Below the pieces are notes generated by a model that saw only the letters and a list, made by a program, of their open reading frames with translations, had not been told where the DNA came from and searched no databases. Below are positions 26,090-34,891 of a stretch of DNA of 64,000 nucleotides, piece by piece. Origin of the DNA: Luteimicrobium subarcticum (GTDB lineage: Bacteria; Actinomycetota; Actinomycetes; Actinomycetales; Cellulomonadaceae); assembly GCF_002798015.1 (NCBI RefSeq), contig NZ_PGTZ01000010.1, forward strand, positions 62,001-126,000. The letters are read 5' to 3'. A program made the position numbers and the translations under genes. The first letter of the stretch is position 1, and each line of letters starts with the position of its first letter.

Positions 26090-27018
26090 GCGCCCCGGAG
26101 GACCGCGCGGCCGTCGAGGCGGTCGCCGTCACCCGTCGCTTCGGGTCTTTCACCGCCGTCGACGCCGTGACGATGACCGTCGAGCCGGGCGAGGTCGTCG
26201 GGCTGCTCGGCGCGAACGGTGCCGGGAAGACCACGCTCATGCGCATGCTGCTGGGCCTCCTGCCCACGAGCGAGGGAACGGTGCGCCTGCTGGGCGGTCC
26301 TCCGAACCGCGAACGGCGCCGCAACATCGGCTACGTCCCCCAGAACCTCGGGCTGTACCGCGACATGACGCTGCTCGAGAACCTCCAGTTCGTCGCGGGC
26401 ACCTACGGCACGCCGGTCCCGCGCCTGGACGACGACCTGGCCCGCTACACCGACGTCCTCGTCGGGTCGATGCCGCTGGGCGCGCAGCGGCAGGCTGCCT
26501 TCGTCGCCGCCCTGTCGCACCGTCCGCGCGCCGTCCTGCTCGACGAGCCCACGTCGGGGGTGGACGCGCTGGCCCGCGCGCGCCTGTGGGACACGATCCG
26601 CGAGCAGTCCGACGCCGGGGTCGGGGTGCTCGTCACGACGCACTACATGCAGGAGGCGCAGCAGTGCGACCGCCTGCTCCTGATGTCGCACGGCCGGCTC
26701 GTCGCGCAGGGCAGCGAGAAGGACGTCATCGGCGACACGCGCGCGCTCGCGGTGCGCACGGACGACTGGGCGGCCGCCTTCACGGCGCTCGACGCCGCCG
26801 GGGTGGCGGTCATCCTCGACGGTCGCGCCGTCCGGGTCGCCGACGCCGCGCCCGGCGAGGTCCGTGCGCTGCTCGCAGCCGCCGGGCTTCGTGCCGACGT
26901 CGAGAGCGTCCCGGCGACGATCGAGGAGCGGATGCTCGTTCTGGCGCGCGAGGGTGACGCCGACCGGGCGAGCGGGGCGGCTCCCGCCGCGGACGACCGG
27001 CGCGCACACTCGGGATAG
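26086..27018 (+). CDS. ABC transporter ATP-binding protein (second, degenerate signature)
   Basis: The 310-residue ATPase has Walker A GANGAGKTT (42-50), Walker B VLLDEPTSGVD and a switch His in VTTHYMQEA. The signature reads LGAQRQ (131-136) instead of LSGGQ, losing the Ser and one Gly that contact ATP in the opposite subunit. With the preceding ATPase it likely forms a heterodimer with one consensus and one degenerate site. In E. coli YbhF the two ATPase modules are fused; here they are separate genes. Confidence 0.9.
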   Translation: MSAPEDRAAVEAVAVTRRFGSFTAVDAVTMTVEPGEVVGLLGANGAGKTTLMRMLLGLLPTSEGTVRLLGGPPNRERRRNIGYVPQNLGLYRDMTLLENLQFVAGTYGTPVPRLDDDLARYTDVLVGSMPLGAQRQAAFVAALSHRPRAVLLDEPTSGVDALARARLWDTIREQSDAGVGVLVTTHYMQEAQQCDRLLLMSHGRLVAQGSEKDVIGDTRALAVRTDDWAAAFTALDAAGVAVILDGRAVRVADAAPGEVRALLAAAGLRADVESVPATIEERMLVLAREGDADRASGAAPAADDRRAHSG

Positions 27019-27187
27019 CGTCGCGCTGTCGGCGGCGCTGCTCATCGCCGGCACCTCGTTCATCGACACCCCCGAGGTGCTCGTCACGGTGATGGTGGCG
27101 AGCCTGCTGCTGACGGCCTTCCTGCTGCTGGCAGCGGCCGAGCTGGGCCGCCGCGCCCGCCCGGCCGCCGCGCCTGACGGGCATTGA
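27019..27187 (+). pseudogene. Membrane-protein C-terminal remnant
   Basis: After the ATPase stop, an out-of-frame stretch reads DSVALSAALLIAGTSFIDTP followed by a hydrophobic helix VLVTVMVASLLLTAFLLLAA and ends GRRARPAAAPDGH. It looks like the last one to two helices of a transporter. Bile acid:sodium symporter/ACR3-type proteins end in a similar way, but that assignment is weak. There is no start codon or ribosome binding site, so I read it as a fragment. Confidence 0.35.
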
Positions 27188-27200
27188 CCCCAGCGAGGCG

Positions 27201-28949
27201 TCAGACCGCGCCGGCGCCGACCTTGCTGGGTCCTGCACCCTCGTCTGCGGGCTCGGCGGCCTCGGCCCCTCCGGCCGTGACCTCGAGCACCGGCTCGAGC
27301 GCCTGGTGGGTCGCGCCGTCGATCTCGAGCGCCTCGCTCACCGCCTCCCGCTCGATGCGCTGCGCGAGCGGCTTGTGCTTGATGAACGCGAGCACCACCG
27401 CCGCGAGAAGGGCCAGCGGAGCCATGACCAGGAAGATCGGCGTCAGCGCGTCGTTGTACGAACCGACGATGACGTCCTGTACCTGAGCGGGCAGCTGGTG
27501 GACGGCCTCGGGCGTGAAGTCGTTCGCACTCCCCGCGCCGGCCGCCGCGGATGCCGGCATCCGCTCGGCGAGCAGGTTCGCGAGGTTGCTCGCGAAGACC
27601 GAGCCGACGATCGCGGAGCCCATGGACGCCCCGATCTGGCGGAAGTAGTTGTTGGACGACGTCGCCGTCCCGACGACCTTGATCGAGAACGAGTTCTGCA
27701 CGACCAGGATGAGGTTCTGCATCGTCATGCCGAGCCCGACGCCCATGAGCGCCATGAACGAGCAGATGACCCACACGGCCATGTCGGGCGTCATCGTCGA
27801 CATGAGCAGCAGCGCCCCCGCGGTGACGACCATCCCGGCCACCGGGTACCACTTGTACCTCCCCGTGCGGGAGATCAGCGCGCCGGTGATCGTCGAGGTC
27901 AGCAGCAGCCCGAACATCATCGGGATCATGAGCAGGCCGGCCTTCGTCGCCGACGCGCCCGTCACCATCTGCAGGTAGGTGGGCATGTACGCGATCGCGC
28001 CGAACATCGCGATGCCGACGAGCAGGCCGCCCACCGTTGCCAGGTTGAAGTTGCGGTTCCGGAACAGGTCCATCGGCATGACCGGCTCGGCCGCACGACG
28101 CTCGACGAGCACGAACGCGACACCCGCGACCACGGCACCGACGAGCAGGCCGACGATCTGCGGCGAGGCCCAGTCGTACGTCGAGCCCGCCCAGGTGGTC
28201 GTGAGGACGACGCACGTCGTGGCGACGGCGATGAGCACCATGCCCGCGTAGTCCAGGCGCGGCTTCGCCGTCGCGCGGTGCGGCAGGTGGAGGAACTTCA
28301 CGGCCGAGAGGATCGCGAGGACGCCGAGGGGGACGTTCATCCAGAACGCCCAGCGCCAGCCCGGCCCCTCGGTGAAGTAGCCGCCCAGCAGCGGGCCGGC
28401 GACGGACGACACCGCGAACACTGCGCCCATGATCCCGTTGTACTTGCCGCGCTCCCGCGCCGGGACGACGTCCGCGATGATCGCGAGCGCGAGGATCATG
28501 AGACCGCCGCCGCCGAGGCCCTGGACGGCACGCCCGGCGATGAGCGTCGGCATGCTGTGCGCGAGGCCGCCGATCACGGACCCCACGAGGAAGATCGAGA
28601 TCGCGCCCACGAACAGCCACTTGCGCCCCACGAGGTCGCCGAGCTTCCCGTACACCGGCATCACGATGGTGGACGCCAGGATGTAGGCGGTGGTCACCCA
28701 CACCATGTGCTCGACGCCGTGCAGCTCGCCGACGATCGTCGGGAGCGCGGTCGAGAAGATGGTCTGGTCGAGCGACGCGAGCAGCATCGCGATGAGCAGG
28801 CCCGAGAAGACGAGCAGCACGCCGCGGTGCGACGTCTCGTCCGGGGGTGTCGTCGCGGTCGTCGCGGGCGATGACACCCGGGATGCGGACGACGCCGACG
28901 ACGCCTGCGGCAGCAGAGGCTTCTTGCTGGTCACTGGAGGTTCTCCCAT
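27201..28949 (-). CDS. MFS transporter, DHA2 family (14 TM)
   Basis: The 582-residue exporter opens TM1 with LLIAMLLASLDQTIFSTALP and has the motif A loop GKLGDLVGRKWLF. The antiporter motif C is in MGAVFAVSSVAGPLLGGYFT. The 14-TM pattern is typical of EmrB/QacA-type drug exporters. A periplasmic loop (about 465-495) and an acidic Ala-rich tail follow. The start ATG 28949 overlaps the tetR gene end by 19 bp; GTG 28934 is the alternative. It is co-transcribed with, and presumably repressed by, the TetR encoded just upstream. Confidence 0.93.
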   Translation of the reverse strand: MGEPPVTSKKPLLPQASSASSASRVSSPATTATTPPDETSHRGVLLVFSGLLIAMLLASLDQTIFSTALPTIVGELHGVEHMVWVTTAYILASTIVMPVYGKLGDLVGRKWLFVGAISIFLVGSVIGGLAHSMPTLIAGRAVQGLGGGGLMILALAIIADVVPARERGKYNGIMGAVFAVSSVAGPLLGGYFTEGPGWRWAFWMNVPLGVLAILSAVKFLHLPHRATAKPRLDYAGMVLIAVATTCVVLTTTWAGSTYDWASPQIVGLLVGAVVAGVAFVLVERRAAEPVMPMDLFRNRNFNLATVGGLLVGIAMFGAIAYMPTYLQMVTGASATKAGLLMIPMMFGLLLTSTITGALISRTGRYKWYPVAGMVVTAGALLLMSTMTPDMAVWVICSFMALMGVGLGMTMQNLILVVQNSFSIKVVGTATSSNNYFRQIGASMGSAIVGSVFASNLANLLAERMPASAAAGAGSANDFTPEAVHQLPAQVQDVIVGSYNDALTPIFLVMAPLALLAAVVLAFIKHKPLAQRIEREAVSEALEIDGATHQALEPVLEVTAGGAEAAEPADEGAGPSKVGAGAV

Positions 28950-29545
28950 GCACTGGCGAGGAGCGCGTTCGCGCGCTCCTCGAGGTTCTTGACGGGCAGC
29001 CCGGCGTCGGAGGCTGCCTGCTCCTTGGCTGCGGCGCGGACGGCACCGACCGCTGCAGCGACGAGGACGTCGGCCCAGGCCGGGCCGGCGTCCTGCGGGA
29101 CGGCCCGCTGCGTCGCGACGGCGCGCACCGCGGACGCGAACGCGTCCTGGGCGTCGGCCATGCGACGGAACGCGGTCGCGAAGAGCTGCGGATGACGGTG
29201 GACGAGCTCGTGCCGCTGCTCGTGGCGCGCCTCGGCGTCGAAGCCGGGACCGATCCGCTCGACGAGGAGGCGCACGGCCACCTCGCGCAGCGTCAGCCCG
29301 TCGGCTGCCGCGACGACGCGCGCGACGACGTCGACGGTGTCGCGCGCGTCGGGCATGCCGAGCAGCGCGTCGTCCTTGGTCTCGAAGTAGTTGAAGAAGG
29401 TGCGCGGCGAGACGTCGGCGGCCGCGGCGATCGCCTCGACGGTCGCGCCGTCGAGGCCGTGCTCGAGCGCGAGGTCGAGGGCTGCGTCAGCGATGCGACG
29501 ACGCGTCTCGAGGCGCTTGCGCTCGCGGAGGGAATGTACTTGCAC
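28931..29545 (-). CDS. TetR family regulator of the DHA2 exporter
   Basis: The HTH reads RERKRLETRRRIADAALDLA, then ATVEAIAAAADVSPRTFFNY, ending FETKDDALLG. The C-terminal domain follows to about residue 204. I chose GTG 29545 because a longer option (GTG 29569) would start inside the operator. This GTG lies where transcription would begin from the CAATAA -10-like box, so the mRNA may be leaderless. Its stop lies inside the MFS start region. Confidence 0.9.
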   Translation of the reverse strand: MQVHSLRERKRLETRRRIADAALDLALEHGLDGATVEAIAAAADVSPRTFFNYFETKDDALLGMPDARDTVDVVARVVAAADGLTLREVAVRLLVERIGPGFDAEARHEQRHELVHRHPQLFATAFRRMADAQDAFASAVRAVATQRAVPQDAGPAWADVLVAAAVGAVRAAAKEQAASDAGLPVKNLEERANALLASAWENLQ

Positions 29546-29568
29546 ACCTGCATTATTGCATGTCTGCA
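29541..29568 (-). promoter_or_regulatory. 28-bp TetR operator over the tetR-MFS promoter
   Basis: Arms TGCACACCTGCA (29541-29552) and TGCATGTCTGCA (29557-29568) are inverted with 10 of 12 matching positions around a TTAT centre. Each arm is itself bounded by TGCA. The dyad covers the presumed -10 and the translation start of tetR, so binding would silence both genes. Confidence 0.75.
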
Positions 29569-29586
29569 CTATTCGACGTCAGGGCT

Positions 29587-29614
29587 CTCCGCGTGAGCCG
29601 TGACACACGCGGAG
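29587..29614 (-). terminator. Hairpin terminator after the second DHA2 gene
   Basis: CTCCGCGTG-N10-CACGCGGAG is a 9-bp perfect stem 39 nt past the stop of the gene at 29653, and just upstream of the tetR promoter. Confidence 0.6.
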
Positions 29615-29652
29615 GGACGCCGACCGGCGAGCGGGAGGTACGAGCAGGCGGG

Positions 29653-31188
29653 TCAGTCGACGGTGGCCGCACGCCCCGGGGCGCGCCACAGGGCGTAGGC
29701 CGCACCGACCAGCGCGATGACGAGCGCGCCGAGGAGCGCGTCGCCGTACCCGTCGACGAACGCGTGGGCAGCGGCGTCGCTGAGCGCCTGCCCCTTCGGA
29801 CCGACCTGGTCGGCGATCGCGTTCGCCGCGGCGATCGACGCCTCGACGGCGTGCGCGGCGTCCGGTGGCGCCTGCGGCGGCAGCTGGTCGCCGAGCGACG
29901 ACGCGTACCCGGAGTTGAGCAGCGCGCCGATGAGCGCGACGCCCAGCGCACCTGCCACCGAGCGCGCGGTCTGACCGATGGCGGACGCGACCCCCTGGTG
30001 CTCCGCCGGGAGGGACTGCACGATCGCGGCCGTCGCAGGGGGCGACACGGCCGCCATCCCGACGCCCAGACCGATCAGCCCGGCGAGGACCAGCACGACC
30101 TGCACGTCCACCGTGAGCAGCTGGCAGGCGGCGAACGCGGCCGCCGCGACCAGGAAGCCCGTCGTCATCGTCGCCTTGGCGCCGTACCGGACGCTCAGGC
30201 GGGGCGTGACCCGGGACAGCGGGATCATGACGAGAGCGAACGGCACCATGGTGCACACGACCTCGAGCGGCGTGAACTCGCCGACGAACTGCAGGTACTG
30301 GGTCGTGAGGAACATGAACCCGTAGACCGCCATCGACAGCACGAGGTTCGTCACCGCACCGGTCTCGACGCCGCGGATCGTGAACCAGCGCGGGTCGAGC
30401 ATCGGATGGGGCGTGCGCAGCTCGTGCCACACCATCAGCGCGCCCGCGAGGACGCCGACGGCGAAGAGCAGCAGGACGAGCCCGTCGGTCCACCCGCGGT
30501 CGGGCCCCTCCAGCAGCGCCACGACGAGCGCCGCGATCGTGAGCAGCGACAGCAGCGCGCCCAGGAGGTCCAGCCGGGACTCGTCCTCGGACCGGCTGTC
30601 GGGGAGCACCCGGACCGCCCCGACCACCGCGACGACGACCAGCGCCACCGTCAGCACGAACACCGAGTTCCAGGCGAAGAACTGCAGCAGGAACGCCGAT
30701 GCGAACATGCCGAGCACCGCGCCGGCACCCGCGAGACCGCTCCACGTGCCGACGGCGGTGCCGCGCCGCTCGGGCGGCAGCGTCGTGGTGATGATCGACA
30801 GCGTGGTCGGCAGGACGAGAGCGCCGGCGATCCCCATGAGCGCGCGGCACGCGATGAGGACGCCCGGGTCGTCGACGAAGCACGCGACGAGGGCCGCCAC
30901 GCCGAACAGGGAGAGCCCGGTGAGCAGCACCCGCTTGCGGCCGTACCGGTCGCCCAACGCGCCGGCTGCGAGCAGGAGCCCCGCCATGGGGACGGTGTAC
31001 GCGTCGACGATCCACAGCATCTGCGTCTGCGTCGCGCCGGTGCTCTCCGCCACAGACGGCAGCGCGAGGTTCAGGCTGCTCGCGGCCGACGACGTCACGA
31101 GGACGGCGAGCGCGATCACGAGCATGACGCTCTTGGCAGACGGCTGCTTCGCGGCGTCCCGCCCGACGGCGGATGTCTCAGCGGTCAC
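29653..31188 (-). CDS. MFS transporter, DHA2 family (14 TM)
   Basis: The 511-residue exporter has TM1 VMLVIALAVLVTSSAASSLN and the motif A loop GALGDRYGRKRVLL. Motif C-like sequence is in TWSGLAGAGAVLGMFASAFL, as in QacA/EmrB proteins. About 14 helices are visible. The start GTG 31188 (MTAETSAVGRDAAKQ, with GGGAG upstream) is preferred over GTG 31221, which sits inside an inverted repeat. No dedicated regulator is adjacent. Confidence 0.92.
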   Translation of the reverse strand: MTAETSAVGRDAAKQPSAKSVMLVIALAVLVTSSAASSLNLALPSVAESTGATQTQMLWIVDAYTVPMAGLLLAAGALGDRYGRKRVLLTGLSLFGVAALVACFVDDPGVLIACRALMGIAGALVLPTTLSIITTTLPPERRGTAVGTWSGLAGAGAVLGMFASAFLLQFFAWNSVFVLTVALVVVAVVGAVRVLPDSRSEDESRLDLLGALLSLLTIAALVVALLEGPDRGWTDGLVLLLFAVGVLAGALMVWHELRTPHPMLDPRWFTIRGVETGAVTNLVLSMAVYGFMFLTTQYLQFVGEFTPLEVVCTMVPFALVMIPLSRVTPRLSVRYGAKATMTTGFLVAAAAFAACQLLTVDVQVVLVLAGLIGLGVGMAAVSPPATAAIVQSLPAEHQGVASAIGQTARSVAGALGVALIGALLNSGYASSLGDQLPPQAPPDAAHAVEASIAAANAIADQVGPKGQALSDAAAHAFVDGYGDALLGALVIALVGAAYALWRAPGRAATVD

Positions 31189-31213
31189 GGCAGCACTCCC
31201 CACGGGCAGTCCG

Positions 31214-31237
31214 GACGACACCTGCGCGGGTGTCGTC
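31214..31237 (-). promoter_or_regulatory. Inverted repeat between the ThrE-like and MFS genes
   Basis: GACGACACC-N6-GGTGTCGTC is a perfect 9-bp dyad 26 bp before GTG 31188 and 44 bp after the upstream stop. It may be a terminator for the upstream gene or an operator for the MFS gene; the sequence alone does not decide. Confidence 0.5.
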
Positions 31238-31281
31238 CCCAGCCTGCCGGACGAGCGGCGAGACGTCGCGACGAGCCGTGC

Positions 31282-32667
31282 TCAGCGCCGGCGACCGGTG
31301 AGGCTGCGCGTGATGGTCGACGCCTGCCGGGACGCCGCTGTCCCGGTCAGGATGCCCAGCGCGATGGAGAACAGCGCCAGGACCATGTCGACGAGCTGGG
31401 TGATCGCCTCGGCCCCCGAGGTGATCACCTCGGACACTCCCAGGAACCCCAGGCTGCCCGGCACGAGCAGCCAGAAGCCGGGCAGGGCGGTGACCAGGCG
31501 CGACGGACGCTCCGGCGAACGGGCGATCAGCCGTGCCACGACGACGAGCGCGAAGCCGCCGAGGAACCCCGAGAGCTGCGGCGAGAGCACGACGGCTCCC
31601 ACGGCCTGCGCGACGAAGGCCGCGTAGAGGGTCAGGGCGATCCAGCCGAGCGAGTGGCGCGGCGCCGACTGGTACAGCACGTCCCCGCAGGCGACGAGCG
31701 CGACGCCGACGTACGGCACCCAGGCCGGGAGGAACTCGCCCACGGTGTGGTCGGGCGCTCCGAGCACGGTGATCCCGGCGACGACGCCGAACGCGAGCAG
31801 CAGGAGCTGGGCGAGGCCGAAGACGAGCCGGCTCGCCCCCGAGACGATCTGGTTGTGCGTGAGCTCGAGGGTCGCCGTCGTGAGCGCGCCGCCGGGCAGC
31901 AGGCTGATCAGCGGCGGGACGATCAGGTCGATCGCCCCCGCGTGGAGCCAGGGTCCGAGGACGCCGATCGCGAGGAGCGTCACCACGAACGACGCCAGGA
32001 CGGGCAGCGCGGTGGCGATCGAGCTTCCCCCCGGCACCGCGACCCGCGCCGCGCCGACGAGCGCGCCGAGCAGCGCCACCCCGAGCACGGCCGAGAGCGT
32101 CGGCTGCTGGCAGAGCGCGAATCCCATCGACAGGAGCGCGTGCCCGAGCACCGCGACGACCGGACCGAACCGTGGCGGTGAGACCTCGATGGCTGCCATC
32201 CGCATGCGGGCGTCGTGGAGGCCCACACGGTCGGCCGAGAGGTCGTCGACGAGATGGTCCAGGGCGGCGACCTGGTCGAGCCGGAACCCGCTGCCCGTCG
32301 ACCCCTCGTAGTAGGTGCGCACGCCCGCAGGCTCGTCGACCTGGATCAGGACACCGGTCGGCACCACGAACGACCTGATCTCGGTGTCCCCCCGGTCGTG
32401 GGAGACCTGCCGCAGCGCGTCCTCGACCTCGTTGGTCGCCTGGCCCGCGTCGAGCAGGCCCGCGCCGAGGCGGGTCAGGAGAGGGACGAGGTCCGGGTCG
32501 ACCTCGCTCGTCGGCGGGTCGACGGGTGCGGGCCCGGGCCGCCGGCGCCCCTCGGTGAGCGCCCGGACGAACCGGTCGCGCCAGTCGGGGCGACGGACCA
32601 CGGGCCCGTGCACCGTCGGCGGCGGTGCAGGCTCTGGCGCTCCGTGCTCGGGCGGGACGTCGGACAT
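31282..32667 (-). CDS. Threonine/serine exporter family protein (ThrE-like)
   Basis: This 461-residue two-domain ThrE protein has an N-terminal hydrophilic domain starting near residue 55 (DLVPLLTRLGAGLLDAGQAT; FVVPTGVLIQVD). About ten membrane helices follow in two five-helix blocks (ThrE and ThrE_2). In Corynebacterium ThrE exports L-threonine and L-serine. The start ATG 32667 gives an N-terminal Pro-rich cytoplasmic segment. Both ThrE halves are fused, the usual actinobacterial form. Confidence 0.9.
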   Translation of the reverse strand: MSDVPPEHGAPEPAPPPTVHGPVVRRPDWRDRFVRALTEGRRRPGPAPVDPPTSEVDPDLVPLLTRLGAGLLDAGQATNEVEDALRQVSHDRGDTEIRSFVVPTGVLIQVDEPAGVRTYYEGSTGSGFRLDQVAALDHLVDDLSADRVGLHDARMRMAAIEVSPPRFGPVVAVLGHALLSMGFALCQQPTLSAVLGVALLGALVGAARVAVPGGSSIATALPVLASFVVTLLAIGVLGPWLHAGAIDLIVPPLISLLPGGALTTATLELTHNQIVSGASRLVFGLAQLLLLAFGVVAGITVLGAPDHTVGEFLPAWVPYVGVALVACGDVLYQSAPRHSLGWIALTLYAAFVAQAVGAVVLSPQLSGFLGGFALVVVARLIARSPERPSRLVTALPGFWLLVPGSLGFLGVSEVITSGAEAITQLVDMVLALFSIALGILTGTAASRQASTITRSLTGRRR

Positions 32668-32756
32668 GCGTCGATGCTCTCGCAGCCCGCGCCCGGCCGC
32701 GCGACCGGACCCGCGACCTCGTGACCGGGCGCCGACCGCGGCAGTCGTCGGACCCG

Positions 32757-33182
32757 TCAGACGAGGACGTCGTTGAGCCGGGCCAGCACGCGCACGAGCT
32801 CGGCGAGCTCGTCGTCCGACCACTGACCGAACCGGTCCCGCAGCACGGCCTGCCGTTCCTCGCGCTGCACGCTGACCCGACCGCGACCCTGCTCGGTCAG
32901 GTCGACGAGGTGCGCGCGGCCGTCCTCGGGGTCGGGCCGGCGCTCGACCAGCCCGAGCTGCTGAAGGCACGCGAGCTGGCGGGCGACGGTCGGCTTCCCG
33001 ACGCCGAAGTGTGCGGCGAGCTCGCTCGGCCTGCCCGCGCCGGCCTCCCAGAGCCGGGCGAGCAGGCCGTACGCGGCGGCGTCGACGTCAGGGTGGACGT
33101 CCCGCGCCATCCGGCGTGACGCGTTGCGCGAGCGACGGGCGAGCAGGGCGAGCTCCCGCTCGACGGCGTCCATGCCGTCCAT
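32757..33182 (-). CDS. MarR family transcriptional regulator
   Basis: The 141-residue MarR protein has a winged helix at about residues 38-100 (AAYGLLARLWEAGAGRPSEL, AAHFGVGKPTVARQL, LVERRPDPEDGRAHLVDLT) between dimerisation helices. ATG 33182 lies 14 nt after the upstream MFS stop with GAGG before it; ATG 33173 is also possible. It is the second gene of the MFS-marR unit and likely binds the GATTGC dyad in its promoter. Confidence 0.9.
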   Translation of the reverse strand: MDGMDAVERELALLARRSRNASRRMARDVHPDVDAAAYGLLARLWEAGAGRPSELAAHFGVGKPTVARQLACLQQLGLVERRPDPEDGRAHLVDLTEQGRGRVSVQREERQAVLRDRFGQWSDDELAELVRVLARLNDVLV

Positions 33183-33196
33183 GGTGGGCGTCGGCC

Positions 33197-34891
33197 TCAG
33201 CCCTTGACGTGCCGGCCGGGGGCGCCGGCGGCGACGGGCTCGTCGGCAGCGACGCCCGCGAGGTCCTCCTCGATGAGGGCGACGCCCGCGTCCGCGGCCA
33301 GCTCCTCGACGGGCGAGACCACGGCCTCGTCGTTGCTGGTGCGCAGCGGCACCGCCTTGATGAACACGATCGCGACGAGCGCGAGGAACATGAAGGGGGC
33401 GGCCCACAGGAACGTGTCGGCGACGCCGTGGCCGTAGGCGCTCTCGACGATGCCGCGCACCGGCTCGGGGAGCGTGGACACCTTCGGGACGCTGTCGCCC
33501 GACATGGCGCCCGCGGGGATGCCGGCCTGCGCCAGCCCGTCGGTCACGTAGTCGACGACCTTGGTGGCGAGGAGGGCGCCGAGCGCCGAGACGCCCACGG
33601 CCCCGCCGAGGGTGCGGGTGAACGCGACGAACGCGCTCGCGGAGCCCAGCTCGCTGCGCTCCACCTGGTTCTGCACGGAGAGCACGAGGTTCTGCATCGT
33701 CATGCCGAGGCCGGCGCCGATGAGGAACATGTAGAGCGCGAGCAGGCCGTAGCTCGTGCCGGCGCGGGCGGTGCCCATGAGGACCAGGCCGACGACGGTG
33801 ACCACGCCGCCGAGCACCAGCACCGGCTTCCAGGTCCCCGTGCGGGTGATGTACCGGCCGGAGACGAGCGAGATCGCGGCGAGCCCGATGATCATCGGGA
33901 GCGTCAGCAGGCCGGCAGCCGTCGGCGAGTCGCCGCGGGCCAGCTGGAAGAACTGGCTGAGGAACGTCGTGCCCGAGTACATGCCGATGCCGACGAGCAG
34001 GGAGGCCACGACGGCCAGGGTGATGTTGCGGTTCGCGAAGAGGTGCAGCGGGACGATCGGCTCGGCGGCCCGGCGCTCCACTAGCACGAACGCGACGCCG
34101 AGGACGATCGAGCCGCCGACCATGGCGGCCGTCTGCCAGGAGATCCAGTCGTACTTGTTGCCCGCGAAGGAGACCCAGACGAGCAGCAGCGAGACGGAGG
34201 CGGCGACGAGCGTCGCACCCGCCCAGTCGATCTTCACGGCGCGCTTCACGGTGGGCAGGTGCAGGGTCTTCTGCAGCACCACGAGCGCGATGAGCGCGAA
34301 CGGGATGCCGACGTAGAAGCACCAGCGCCAGCCGAGCCACGACGTGTCGACGATCGCGCCGCCGATGAGCGGTCCGGCGATGGTCCCGAGGGCGAACACG
34401 CCGCCCATGTAGCCGGCGTACCGGCCGCGCTCGCGCGGCGGGATCATCGTCGCGATGATCGTCTGCACCAGGGCGGTGAGGCCTCCGGCGCCGATGCCCT
34501 GGATGGCGCGGGCGGTGATGAGCGTCCCGGCGTTCTGGGAGATCCCGGCGAGGCAGGAGCCCAGGACGTAGACGATGAGGCCGAGCTGCACGAGCAGCTT
34601 CTTGCTCATGACGTCCGACAGCTTGCCCCAGATCGGGGTGGACACCGTCATCGCGAGCAGCGTCGCCGTGATGACCCAGGTGTAGGCGGTCTCGCTGGCG
34701 TGCAGGCTGGAGATGATCGTCGGCAGCGCGTTCGAGACGACGGTCGACGACAGGATGGCGACGAAGAGGCCGAGCAGGAGGCCGCTGAGCGCCTCCATGA
34801 TCTGGCGGTGGCTCATCGGCGCGTCGGCGGCAGGGTGGACGGTGGGCGCGACGGTGTTTCCGGCGGGCGTCGACACGGGCGTGTCGGACAT
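33197..34891 (-). CDS. MFS transporter, DHA2 family (14 TM)
   Basis: The 564-residue exporter starts at ATG 34891 (MSDTPVSTPAGN). TM1 reads ALSGLLLGLFVAILSSTVVS, the motif A loop is GKLSDVMSKKLLV, and motif C-like sequence lies in MGGVFALGTIAGPLIGGAIV. It resembles the 27.2-kb DHA2 protein more than the 29.6-kb one: shared LFxNRN, TMQNLxLxVQN and FVLVERRAAEP segments. It is probably a proton-driven multidrug exporter controlled by the MarR gene that follows it. Confidence 0.93.
   Translation of the reverse strand: MSDTPVSTPAGNTVAPTVHPAADAPMSHRQIMEALSGLLLGLFVAILSSTVVSNALPTIISSLHASETAYTWVITATLLAMTVSTPIWGKLSDVMSKKLLVQLGLIVYVLGSCLAGISQNAGTLITARAIQGIGAGGLTALVQTIIATMIPPRERGRYAGYMGGVFALGTIAGPLIGGAIVDTSWLGWRWCFYVGIPFALIALVVLQKTLHLPTVKRAVKIDWAGATLVAASVSLLLVWVSFAGNKYDWISWQTAAMVGGSIVLGVAFVLVERRAAEPIVPLHLFANRNITLAVVASLLVGIGMYSGTTFLSQFFQLARGDSPTAAGLLTLPMIIGLAAISLVSGRYITRTGTWKPVLVLGGVVTVVGLVLMGTARAGTSYGLLALYMFLIGAGLGMTMQNLVLSVQNQVERSELGSASAFVAFTRTLGGAVGVSALGALLATKVVDYVTDGLAQAGIPAGAMSGDSVPKVSTLPEPVRGIVESAYGHGVADTFLWAAPFMFLALVAIVFIKAVPLRTSNDEAVVSPVEELAADAGVALIEEDLAGVAADEPVAAGAPGRHVKG

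Noticed and set aside
25786-29046. A 1,086-codon reverse open frame across the ABC and MFS genes
   Set aside because: It is an Arg/Pro/Ala-rich shadow of the real genes on both strands, with no domain. High GC content suppresses stops in such frames.
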